From: Candidatus Scalindua sp.
Lineage (GTDB): Bacteria; Planctomycetota; Brocadiia; Brocadiales; Scalinduaceae
Assembly (NCBI GenBank): GCA_021776915.1
Contig: JAIQZU010000031.1
Coordinates: 1 to 39,913 of the forward strand
Length of the DNA stretch: 39,913 nt
Direction: 5' to 3'
Shown here: positions 1 to 6,329 of the stretch, piece by piece
Layout: each line of letters opens with the position of its first letter
Position numbering within the stretch: the first letter of the stretch is position 1
Program-made: the position numbers and the translations under genes
Notes under the pieces: generated by a model
Told to the model about the DNA's origin: nothing
Database searches by the model: none
What the model saw: the letters and a program-made list of their open reading frames with translations, nothing else

Positions 1-192
1 CGTTCCGTATGGGCCTTCGGTGAGCTTGCGTTCGGTCGCGACCACGACTTGATGGAGCCAGACGGGGACTCCAATGCCGGTGGCGCGCACGGCTTCGTCG
101 ACGGACTTGATCGTCTTGTTCAAGCCGTCGCTCGCGTCGTTAAGAGCGGACGCAGCTTCGGCAAGGCGGGAAAGAGTGGCATCGAATGCCAT
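1..192 (-). CDS. Hypothetical phage protein, 3' end cut by window edge
   Basis: This leftward frame starts at ATG 192-190 and stays open to base 1, giving 64 codons with no stop, so its C-terminus lies outside the window. A strong Shine-Dalgarno (AGGAGG, about 7 bases upstream) fixes the start. The visible part begins MAFDATLSRLAEAAS and is largely helical and soluble. I do not recognise it. It is the last visible member of the leftward operon, so that operon continues beyond the edge. Confidence 0.6.
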   Translation of the reverse strand, partial: MAFDATLSRLAEAASALNDASDGLNKTIKSVDEAVRATGIGVPVWLHQVVVATERKLTEGPYGT

Positions 193-308
193 GGGAAGTT
201 CCTCCTGGGATTGGTTCAATCGGTCTCCCCAGCCGTCAGGCCGGGGCGCCACCGTCAAGTGACGCAGTAAAAGATATCGTAGGCTTTGCGGCACGCCAGG
301 TCAGCGGG
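193..308. other. Short gap with a weak hairpin
   Basis: No convincing gene is seen here. Bases 227-246 can form a small imperfect hairpin (CCCC and GCC arms, one mismatch, 4-base loop) between the 32-residue membrane ORF and the edge gene. It has no T-run, so a terminator role is only possible. The last bases hold the ribosome-binding site of the edge gene. Confidence 0.3.
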
Positions 309-407
309 CTAGCGCCGCATCCACCAAGCCTCCCCCCATCCAACCCACCACATCCACCCGGCCAGCACCAGGACGGGAATGGAGAGCTTCCAAGCCGGGA
401 TATCCAT
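309..407 (-). CDS. Small membrane protein, 32 aa
   Basis: ATG at 407-405, TAG at 311-309. The product has a short polar N-terminus (MDIPAWK) and one hydrophobic, tryptophan-rich segment (residues 9-24 and beyond, seven Trp in total), ending in two Arg. That fits a single-pass membrane miniprotein with a charged cytoplasmic end. Its start overlaps the stop of the upstream 58-residue ORF (TGATG), which suggests coupled translation. A weak GAGG sits just upstream. Tiny Trp-rich membrane proteins in phages can be holin-like or exclusion factors, but nothing here proves either. Confidence 0.4.
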   Translation of the reverse strand: MDIPAWKLSIPVLVLAGWMWWVGWGEAWWMRR

Positions 408-583
408 CACGCCTCGTGGGCTTCGTGTCTCAGCTTCGTAGCCACAGCCAGCACCATACTCGGCGTGATGGGGCCCCGGGATGCAGCGAAGCGTTCGAGG
501 GTGACCGCTGCGTCCGATGCTGCGTCTCGGATCTTTCGTTCTCGGGCGTGGGCGTCTTGGGAGAGGGATTCGGGGGTGGGCAT
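407..583 (-). CDS. Hypothetical protein, 58 aa
   Basis: ATG at 583-581 and TGA at 409-407, the stop sharing its A with the next start. The sequence (MPTPESLSQDAHARER...) is charged, Ala-rich and predicted helical, with no recognisable domain. There is no good ribosome-binding site: the upstream bases are pyrimidine-rich. The case for a gene rests on the coupling overlap and protein-like composition. It lies 69 bases downstream of the 195-residue membrane protein in the same operon. Confidence 0.4.
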   Translation of the reverse strand: MPTPESLSQDAHARERKIRDAASDAAVTLERFAASRGPITPSMVLAVATKLRHEAHEA

Positions 584-652
584 TCCGGGAGGGTAGGAAG
601 AAGTTCGGGCGTCGACTTGAGTGCTAGGGGTCAGTGCGCGCGCTGAACTTCA

Positions 653-1240
653 TCACCGGCTCAATCGGCGGCGAAATGAAACCGGGGCAGGGCTTCCACC
701 GCTTCGGATTCCAACTAGAAAGTCTACGCCGGACTCGGTCTCGTCGAGCACTTCGACCCACATCGACCAGTCCAAGAAGCCGAATCCCATGATCGGCTTT
801 TGTCGTCGTTCGCTGGTTCCCATCACCAGCACCGGGCGATCTGGAGCGAATCCGATGGTCAAGTCCCCAAGGTCCATTCTCCGTACGGGTCCTGCGTTGA
901 TCAGAACCATCTCCCGAATCAGGAGGAAGTACTTCCCTTCGTTGTTCCTGGTTACCTCAAGACCGGACCAGTCGACGTGAATGCTGTCTGGGAGCCCTCC
1001 GGTGTCGAGAGTGATCTTGGCATCTCGATGGGCGTAGACCCCGTACCCCAGGTCGTACACCTCCGACACGCCGGCGAATTCAAGACGGTCAGACAGGTGG
1101 ACCAGGGTTCGACGAAGCTCCGTCCGAAGAGCTTCGAGATCGTCTGCAGTTGCCGGTGGGTTCACGCAAGTCTGGAAGAACGCGATGATCCCCAGGACAG
1201 AGCCGATGACTCCGATCGTTGCGAATACAGCCTTCCACAT
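653..1240 (-). CDS. Membrane-anchored hypothetical protein, 195 aa
   Basis: Residues 4-23 (AVFATIGVIGSVLGIIAFF) form a clear N-terminal membrane segment. A short helical stretch (residues 33-52) and a soluble beta-rich domain follow. The layout predicts a signal-anchor protein with its C-terminal domain outside or on the membrane surface. I do not recognise the family. No Shine-Dalgarno precedes ATG 1240; the 40-residue ORF just upstream stops 12 bases before it, so translation may depend on that gene. The order HerA-like ATPase, 40-residue membrane ORF, this gene may be a functional unit. Confidence 0.65.
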   Translation of the reverse strand: MWKAVFATIGVIGSVLGIIAFFQTCVNPPATADDLEALRTELRRTLVHLSDRLEFAGVSEVYDLGYGVYAHRDAKITLDTGGLPDSIHVDWSGLEVTRNNEGKYFLLIREMVLINAGPVRRMDLGDLTIGFAPDRPVLVMGTSERRQKPIMGFGFLDWSMWVEVLDETESGVDFLVGIRSGGSPAPVSFRRRLSR

Positions 1241-1252
1241 GAGGAGGGCATG

Positions 1253-1375
1253 CTAGCGCGGTTCCGGGTCGATCCGGTCGATTCTCTTCTCGATGCGACG
1301 CAGCACTATCGCCACGCCGACGAAGGCCAGCCCAAACCCCGCCACTGCGAGTGCCAAGAGTGACGTTGCAGTCAC
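1253..1375 (-). CDS. Small single-pass membrane protein, 40 aa
   Basis: GTG start at 1375-1373 overlaps the TGA of the HerA-like ATPase gene (GTGA). GGAGGA six bases upstream is a strong ribosome-binding site. Residues 3-26 form one hydrophobic helix (TSLLALAVAGFGLAFVGVAI), followed by a positively charged tail containing RRIEKRIDRID. The layout fits an N-out, C-in membrane miniprotein with a short amphipathic helix. The tight coupling suggests it works with the ATPase or with the next membrane protein. Function unknown. Confidence 0.6.
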   Translation of the reverse strand: MTATSLLALAVAGFGLAFVGVAIVLRRIEKRIDRIDPEPR

Positions 1376-3144
1376 AGGTTTCCTCCGTCCGGAAACAGTA
1401 GGTCCGCAGCCCTGACCATCCCCGGTTCCGGGTAGTTGACGAGACCCAGGGTCTTCAACCGACCTCGAGGGTTGTTGAAGCCACCCGAACCCGCCGCGTA
1501 GCCGGCTGCCTCCGCCAGCTCTTCAGCCGAGAGGGCCTCGGGGTAGGCATCGATGAGGGGCTGGAGAAGGCGTTGCTCGGGCCCGTCGAGCTTCCCAAGG
1601 ACTCGACGATGAAGCTCCTCGGCCGAGGCCGGAGCCTCCGGGGCGTTCGCAACCTCCCGGCCCGCATCGGTGAGCCTGATTCGATTCCCGGGTAGGTAGT
1701 CGACGAATCCTCCCGCCTTGAGCCGGCCTTTCGGGTTGTTGAAGCCCCCGCCCCCGAACCGATAGTTGGCCAGGAAGGCCACCGCGGTCTGGAGAGGATC
1801 CTCGATCCCGAGAGATTCCTCCCACGCAATCGCATCGACGATGCGCTGCATCGGGCCGTCGATCTCTCCGTTTCCGGTGCTGCGCGAAGCCGGGGACCCT
1901 TGCCTCCCGTTCCGGGCAGGAGGCACCGGCGACCTGGCGGCACGCGCCGGCTCCGGCGGGGCCTTGCCGAGCTCGACATTAAGCGGCGATCGGGCGGCCT
2001 CGACCGCCTTCTCTATTCCAGGGATCACTCCCTCCAGGGCCCGAACAATGGCCCGGGTCCCGGCTTCATGCTGGGCCACGATCTGGCGGATCTGCTTCTC
2101 AGCCTCCGCCGCACCTTCGCGCCTTGCCCTCGCGATGGCCGCCTCATCCGGCGGGCCGCCATCCTTGCGTGCCTTCCGGAGATCTCGCTCGAGCTCGCGA
2201 ACCTGCTTCTTGGCCTCCGCGAGGGTGCGGGCCTCTTCTTCGGCTTCGGCCGGGAGGTCGGTGAGCTGGTCAAGCACCCGGCGCACCTGGGCCCTCGGCG
2301 CCGGCGCTGCTGCCTGCCGTTGCCCCGCCTTGGGGTGGGTGGTGCTCACGCCGCCCACCTTCAGGAGAGCGACCTCTTCGGCGAGGGCCGGGCCGAAGGT
2401 GAAGAACTCGCCAGGCTTCAGCCGCTTCAGCTCCTGGTGGCGGGCCTTCTCGAAGCCAAGGGTCTCGGCCGCTCGGCGCACGTCGATGTCGAGTGCGAAC
2501 CTCCCCACCATCACGTTGATGGCCTCCGCCGCCGCATCCTTCGAGAGCTTGGCTAGGCGCTGGGTGGCGAGCACGCCGGCAAACCCCCGCTTTCGCCCTC
2601 GGCTCATCAGGTCCACGACGGCCGCGAGGCTCTCGGATTGTCCCTTCTCGGGAGCGAAGGCGTGGGCTTCGTCGATGATCACGAGGCAGGGCCGCCAGAG
2701 CTTCTTCGGGGAGTTGACCAGGCCCTCGAGGAACTTCCGCACGAACCGCACCCGCTCCCCCGGCTTCAGCTCGTAGATATCAAGCACGGCCGAGGCCCCG
2801 AGCTCGAGCAGACGCCGGGCCAGGAGATCTGCAGACCGGGGCTCTGCCGGACAGTCTCCTCCCTTTCCTGCGATCACGAAGTCATGCTTCTCTCGCAGGG
2901 TGGCGAACTCTCCCTCGGGATCGATCACCAGGACCATCACCTCATCGGCAACCTGTTCGATCAGCCTTCGGATCGCCCACGACTTCCCGCCGCCGGAGCT
3001 CGCGGTCAGGAGGAGACGGGTCTCCAGGAGCCGCGCCACGTTGATCGAAATGGGCTGGGATCCTGCCTTGCCGAGGGTTGCCTTCAAAGTGCTTCCATTC
3101 CAGCTGTCCGCTGTTGTATCGTTTTCAACACGCGGCGTGTGCAT
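1372..3144 (-). CDS. HerA/FtsK-like P-loop ATPase with tandem C-terminal modules
   Basis: The 590-residue product has a Walker A motif at 48-55 (ASSGGGKS) and a Walker B at 156-161 (IIDEAH), with a DPEGEF segment near 75-80. This is the layout of HerA/DUF87-type hexameric DNA-translocating ATPases. Residues about 310-400 are coiled-coil-rich and followed by a proline-rich linker. The C-terminus carries two related modules, each with the signature GGFNNPxGRLKxxGxVxY (starting near 466 and 554), resembling winged-helix repeats. The start ATG 3144 has GGAGGG only one base away, unusually close, so a downstream start is possible. Family assignment is by motif; the phage role (DNA translocation, replication aid or defence) is inference. 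Confidence 0.75.
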   Translation of the reverse strand: MHTPRVENDTTADSWNGSTLKATLGKAGSQPISINVARLLETRLLLTASSGGGKSWAIRRLIEQVADEVMVLVIDPEGEFATLREKHDFVIAGKGGDCPAEPRSADLLARRLLELGASAVLDIYELKPGERVRFVRKFLEGLVNSPKKLWRPCLVIIDEAHAFAPEKGQSESLAAVVDLMSRGRKRGFAGVLATQRLAKLSKDAAAEAINVMVGRFALDIDVRRAAETLGFEKARHQELKRLKPGEFFTFGPALAEEVALLKVGGVSTTHPKAGQRQAAAPAPRAQVRRVLDQLTDLPAEAEEEARTLAEAKKQVRELERDLRKARKDGGPPDEAAIARARREGAAEAEKQIRQIVAQHEAGTRAIVRALEGVIPGIEKAVEAARSPLNVELGKAPPEPARAARSPVPPARNGRQGSPASRSTGNGEIDGPMQRIVDAIAWEESLGIEDPLQTAVAFLANYRFGGGGFNNPKGRLKAGGFVDYLPGNRIRLTDAGREVANAPEAPASAEELHRRVLGKLDGPEQRLLQPLIDAYPEALSAEELAEAAGYAAGSGGFNNPRGRLKTLGLVNYPEPGMVRAADLLFPDGGNL

Positions 3145-3180
3145 CCCTCCAACAGAGAAGAAGAACGCCGCACCTTGAAT

Positions 3181-3215
3181 GAAGGCCCTCTGCCCGGATG
3201 CCGCAGGGGGCCTTC
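3181..3215 (-). terminator. 13-bp stem hairpin between ASCH and ATPase genes
   Basis: GAAGGCCCTCTGC (3181-3193) pairs with GCAGGGGGCCTTC (3203-3215), with one T-G wobble and a 9-base loop. It lies in the 118-base gap after the ASCH gene. No T-run follows on the minus strand, so it may act as an attenuator, mRNA-stabilising end or weak intrinsic terminator. Confidence 0.5.
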
Positions 3216-3262
3216 GTTCGTTCCGCCTGTAGGAGCCGCCCGGTTCTCGTGCCAGGCCCGGG

Positions 3263-3643
3263 TCATCCCTGCTCTCCTCGGGCGCGATCCCACCGAATCA
3301 GCAGACCCTCGAAGGGAAGGCCGTGGGTCTCTTCGAAGAAGCCCAGGAACTCGATCGCGAGGTGGAACCCATCAGCCTCGGCGAGCAGCTCGATCTCATC
3401 CGCATCGAGTCGGCGGTTTCCCACTCGAACCTCGTAGTCGTCATCGATCGAGATGGTTTCGGTTTCGATGCACTGGACCTCCCCCAGCTTCCGGCACGCC
3501 TTCGTTCGCGTGCCAGTGAAGAGGAACAGGGTGTCCCCGGGCTTCGGGTCCCTCTTGTCCTTCCGGTAGGCACGGATCGTCTGACACTTCTCGCCGGACT
3601 CGACAGCATCAGCGAATTGGGCTTGGAAGTTCAGCGCGGGCAT
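3263..3643 (-). CDS. ASCH/PUA-like domain protein, 126 aa
   Basis: The N-terminus (MPALNFQAQFADAVESG, then TIRAYRKDK and PKPGDTLFLF) matches small phage ASCH-type proteins with a PUA-like beta-barrel, a fold that binds RNA or modified nucleotides. The conserved parts are the strand before QTIR, the basic loop, and the GDTL strand followed by a G-T-R-T-K-A-C turn. The acidic C-terminal half ends RWDRARGEQG. AGGAGA precedes ATG 3643. It sits 13 bases after the methyltransferase gene in the same operon, a common phage pairing. The substrate is unknown. Confidence 0.65.
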   Translation of the reverse strand: MPALNFQAQFADAVESGEKCQTIRAYRKDKRDPKPGDTLFLFTGTRTKACRKLGEVQCIETETISIDDDYEVRVGNRRLDADEIELLAEADGFHLAIEFLGFFEETHGLPFEGLLIRWDRARGEQG

Positions 3644-3656
3644 GGCAGTTCTCTCC

Positions 3657-5045
3657 TCACGCCGCTGGCCGAGCCGCGGTGCGTTTGGCTGTGACGAAGT
3701 TCGCGGCCACGAGCGCCTGGGCGACCGCCGGGCAGACCGAGTTCCCGGCCATGCGGATCTGGTCTGTCCGCCCGAGCTTTCGCCCTTCGATCTCCGGTTC
3801 GATCCTGTACTCGTCCGGGAACCCCTGGGCCGTGTAGAGCTCCCGCGGCGAAAGCATTCGCATTCCGATGTCGGAGATCCGGTACTGGAGGCCGGCGACG
3901 ACCACGAGCCCGAAGCGATCTCGAGCCGTGACCGTGTGCAGCGGCTCGTTGACGGTCTGGCCGTTGGCGGTGCCGTAGTATTTCGTGAGGAAGGCCGAGA
4001 CCAGGGAGTGGTGATCCTTGGCCGTCACGGTTCCGATCGGCCGGCGCATGCCGTGGCCCACGACCCCGCCGTAGTGCTTCGCCAGGAAGGCGGCCACGAG
4101 GGCATGCTTCGACCCGCCGGCCACGACCGTTCCCAGGGGCTTGCCGAGGCCGGGCACCCGAGGAGCTTGGCCAGGCCGCTCCCCGTACCCGGTCTGGATC
4201 AGTGTCGCACCGGCCAGTCCGTCAGTGGTCTGCACCACGTAGGGATCAGGGTCGTCAACAACGAACCGCTGGACGCCCGCGGCCACCCGCTTCAGGGTCT
4301 TCTCGGCCAGCGGCCTTCGCACTCCTACCGCCTTCGCTTCCTCCTTGCGCAAGAAGATCGAAGGGCAGGGGAGGGACCAGTCGATGATCTCGGCTGCGGT
4401 GCGCCAGGGCTGCTCCTGCCCCGGACCGTGAGTGGGCTCCGGCCAGACGATGGGCTCGCCGTCTCGCCGGGCGATCAGGTAGAGGCGCTTTCGCTTCGTG
4501 GGCGCTCCGAAGTCGGCCGCCACCAGGGTACGCCACTCGAGTTCGTACCCGAGTGCGCGGAGCTGCCCCGTCCACCGGCGGAAGGTCGAGCCACGCCGGT
4601 CGGGGCAGGGCCGGCCATTCCGAAGAGGTCCCCAGGTCGCGAATTCCTCGACGTTCTCGAGCATTATCACGCGCGGCCGGGCCCGGGCCGCCCACCGCAG
4701 AACCACCCACGCGAGCCCGCGAATCTCTTGCTTCCTGGGCTTCGTCCCCTTGGCTCGGCTGAAGTGGGTGCAATCGGGCGAGAACCACGCGAGCGCAACC
4801 GGCCGGCCTCCGGTTGCCTCTTCTGGATCCACATCCCAGACGCTCTCGCAGAAGTGCCGCGTCCACGGATGGTTCGCCTCATGCATTGCAACCGCCTTCG
4901 CATCGTGGTTGATGGCGATGTCGATGGGACGGCCGAGGGCTTTCTCAATACCTGTCGAGGCTCCGCCGCCGCCCGCAAAGGAATCCACCACGATTTCGTC
5001 GAAGAGGCCGGCCTGAGTGCCGCTGGATCGCTCGGTCCAGCTCAC
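3657..5045 (-). CDS. DNA (cytosine-5) methyltransferase
   Basis: I place the start at GTG 5045, which overlaps the upstream stop (GTGA), giving 462 residues; the frame is open further upstream but only in shadow of the previous gene. Motif I is DSFAGGGG (21-28). The catalytic motif IV is SPDC with Cys92, followed by THFSRAKG, the phage variant of PCQ. Motif VI is ENV (130-132), motif VIII is KRKRLYLIA, and motif X is near the C-terminus (GNSVCPAVAQAL). Between VIII and X lie three related repeats of about 32 residues built on PLxTVTAxDxxxLV plus FLxKYYG, where the target-recognition region should be. It likely methylates phage DNA to evade host restriction; no cognate nuclease is seen. Confidence 0.88.
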   Translation of the reverse strand: MSWTERSSGTQAGLFDEIVVDSFAGGGGASTGIEKALGRPIDIAINHDAKAVAMHEANHPWTRHFCESVWDVDPEEATGGRPVALAWFSPDCTHFSRAKGTKPRKQEIRGLAWVVLRWAARARPRVIMLENVEEFATWGPLRNGRPCPDRRGSTFRRWTGQLRALGYELEWRTLVAADFGAPTKRKRLYLIARRDGEPIVWPEPTHGPGQEQPWRTAAEIIDWSLPCPSIFLRKEEAKAVGVRRPLAEKTLKRVAAGVQRFVVDDPDPYVVQTTDGLAGATLIQTGYGERPGQAPRVPGLGKPLGTVVAGGSKHALVAAFLAKHYGGVVGHGMRRPIGTVTAKDHHSLVSAFLTKYYGTANGQTVNEPLHTVTARDRFGLVVVAGLQYRISDIGMRMLSPRELYTAQGFPDEYRIEPEIEGRKLGRTDQIRMAGNSVCPAVAQALVAANFVTAKRTAARPAA

Positions 5046-5419
5046 GCCGCGCCCTTGTCGGGAGGGGTGGGAGAGCGGACCCATTCTCCGCTTACGCCGG
5101 CCATGAAGCGGTCCACCAGCTTCTCCTCGGCGAAGTGATCGAGGAACCGTTTCCCGGGCCACATACCTAGGCTCATTTCCCGGGCGCCATCGACCGTGGC
5201 GAAGTACACGCGGCGTCCGCCGTGGATGTCGAGGGTGTCATCGTGGACGACGTGGTTCTGATGGCCCTCATCCGCGGCCATTGCGGCGAGCCGTTCCATC
5301 ATCTGTTTCCGATGTTCACTCGTCGCGGCGATCACCATCACGGTCTCGGAACGCACGAATTCAGTCGTCGCGGCCTTGAGAACGGCCCGGAGCATGGCTT
5401 CGGTCTTGCCCGGCATCAC
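5042..5419 (-). CDS. Hypothetical protein, 125 aa
   Basis: GTG 5419 (or the adjacent ATG 5416) overlaps the upstream stop. The N-terminus (MPGKTEAMLRAVLKAA) resembles the second half of a Walker A loop followed by its helix, and a hydrophobic strand (VMVIAATSEH) comes after. The glycine-rich first half of a P-loop and a Walker B are absent, so ATP binding is doubtful. The C-terminal half has no known motif. It could be a remnant or specialised fragment of a phage NTPase. It directly precedes the methyltransferase. Confidence 0.6.
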   Translation of the reverse strand: MMPGKTEAMLRAVLKAATTEFVRSETVMVIAATSEHRKQMMERLAAMAADEGHQNHVVHDDTLDIHGGRRVYFATVDGAREMSLGMWPGKRFLDHFAEEKLVDRFMAGVSGEWVRSPTPPDKGAA

Positions 5420-5772
5420 TTCGCTCCCGGGAGTGCGGCACGGCGGTGCGGAAGGGGGTGGTGTGAGTGCCGGTACTGGGCGAGGGGATCGTCGATGTAG
5501 CGAGGCGTGGAATCGGTGTCCTCGTCTTCATCCAATAGGTCAGTGATTCGATCCCGTTCCCCGGGAGCGACGAGCTTCACGTCGTAGTCCATGCTGTGCG
5601 CATGCTCGGCGCAGTAGGGCCCGACGGCCTCATCCCACTCCTCGAGCAGCTCGACCATCCGCTTCTGCCACTCTTCGGGCATCTCTTGGATGAGGGAACG
5701 GGGGAGAACGAGGTAGCTGGCGTAGCTCAGCCCGAACCAGCCGTGCATCGGATCGCAGGTATCGACGGTCAT
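5416..5772 (-). CDS. Hypothetical protein, 118 aa
   Basis: I choose ATG 5772, which overlaps the upstream TGA (ATGA); the longer open frame upstream is a shadow of the neighbour. The product begins MTVDTCDPMHGWFGLSY, contains the helix WQKRMVELLEEWDE and ends in a His/Pro-rich tail. It looks soluble and acidic. The middle (PRSLIQEMPEEWQKRM) resembles small uncharacterised phage proteins. Function unknown; it is co-transcribed with the methyltransferase. Confidence 0.6.
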   Translation of the reverse strand: MTVDTCDPMHGWFGLSYASYLVLPRSLIQEMPEEWQKRMVELLEEWDEAVGPYCAEHAHSMDYDVKLVAPGERDRITDLLDEDEDTDSTPRYIDDPLAQYRHSHHPLPHRRAALPGAK

Positions 5773-6095
5773 GCGGAGGCTTCCTGCGCCCGGCGCTCCA
5801 CCTCGGCGTTCACGGCATCGTCGAACGCTTTCTGGTGGCGAGAGTCCCAGCCTTGGCGGAAATCCTCGTACCACTGGGTGCCAGGAGTCTCCTCCCTTCC
5901 GGCTCCCGTCATGAGCCGCACGCATTCATCGCCGGCCCGGGCCGCGACCACCCGGGTCTCCGGGCCGTCGCCCCAAGTGGCGCAGTGGGTCAGGCCGGTG
6001 CTGGGCTCGTACGCGACGATCACCACCGCATTCTTGCCGTAGGTGCGCCCGATCTCGGCGGCGGCCTCGACGGGGATCGGCTTGCCATCGGTCAC
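5769..6095 (-). CDS. Conserved small phage protein, 108 aa
   Basis: Start GTG 6095, supported by GGAG about 8 bases upstream; the frame is open further left but without a ribosome-binding site. The product begins with a helix (EAAAEIGRTYGK), then a strand (NAVVIVAYEP) and a turn with THCATWGDGPE, a pattern seen in small phage proteins of unknown role that sit near recombination or modification genes. The C-terminus is helical (AFDDAVNAEVERRAQEA). It is the first gene downstream of the attP region. Confidence 0.6.
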   Translation of the reverse strand: MTDGKPIPVEAAAEIGRTYGKNAVVIVAYEPSTGLTHCATWGDGPETRVVAARAGDECVRLMTGAGREETPGTQWYEDFRQGWDSRHQKAFDDAVNAEVERRAQEASA

Positions 6096-6135
6096 TGTTG
6101 CTCTCCGTCCTGATGACGGAGGTCGTGGAGCCATT

Positions 6136-6323
6136 TTGAGCCCGCTTGGAGCCCATACCCGTTGGGGATAAAGGGCTCTAGCTCATGCTCAGCGCGCTAG
6201 AAGGCAATTTTGGCCGAATCCAAACGAATTCGAGTCCCGTTGGGGACGCCACAACCTCTTTCTTTTCAAAGGGTTAGAAGGGCGGGCTCCAAGATTGAGC
6301 CCGCTTGGAGCCCCATTGAGCCC
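6136..6323. repeat. GAGCCC repeat cluster around attP (candidate integrase arm sites)
   Basis: A 19-bp direct repeat, TTGAGCCCGCTTGGAGCCC, occurs exactly at 6136-6154 and 6295-6313, one on each side of the attP core. A further inverted copy gives GGGCTCCAAG (6284-6293) against CTTGGAGCCC (6304-6313) and, in competition, GCGGGCTC (6282-6289) against GAGCCCGC (6297-6304). The hexamer GAGCCC or its complement also occurs at 6173-6178 and 6318-6323. Symmetric repeats around a core, next to an integrase gene, fit arm-type binding sites. The 3' copy could also fold as a terminator for int. Confidence 0.6.
6229..6251 (+). other. attP: Probable attP core matching a tRNA-Glu 3' end
   Basis: Read on the plus strand, these bases match the 3' end of a tRNA: T-loop TTCGAGT, T-stem half CCCGT, acceptor half TGGGGAC, discriminator G and CCA. 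The GGGGAC G CCA ending is that of bacterial tRNA-Glu. The 5' T-stem half needed for a complete T-arm is degraded (ACGAA), so this is not a tRNA gene but a captured tRNA end. It lies 79 bases past the integrase stop, the classical attP position. Phage genes flank it on both sides, so the DNA shown is not integrated at this site. Confidence 0.7.
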
Positions 6324-6329
6324 TAACAA

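Noticed and set aside
309-1375. Holin/lysis cassette from the cluster of small membrane ORFs
   Set aside because: No endolysin or spanin accompanies them, and they belong to the leftward early/lysogeny operon rather than the late operon.
3642-5138. Long open frame antisense to the cytosine methyltransferase
   Set aside because: High GC makes long antisense frames common; the minus strand encodes all C5-methyltransferase motifs in order.
5042-5419. P-loop ATPase call for the 125-residue protein
   Set aside because: PGKTEAML looks like the end of a Walker A, but the glycine-rich first half and any Walker B are missing.
6229-6251. A complete tRNA gene at the attP site
   Set aside because: Only the 3' end is tRNA-like; the upstream bases do not supply anticodon or D arms, and the 5' T-stem half does not pair.
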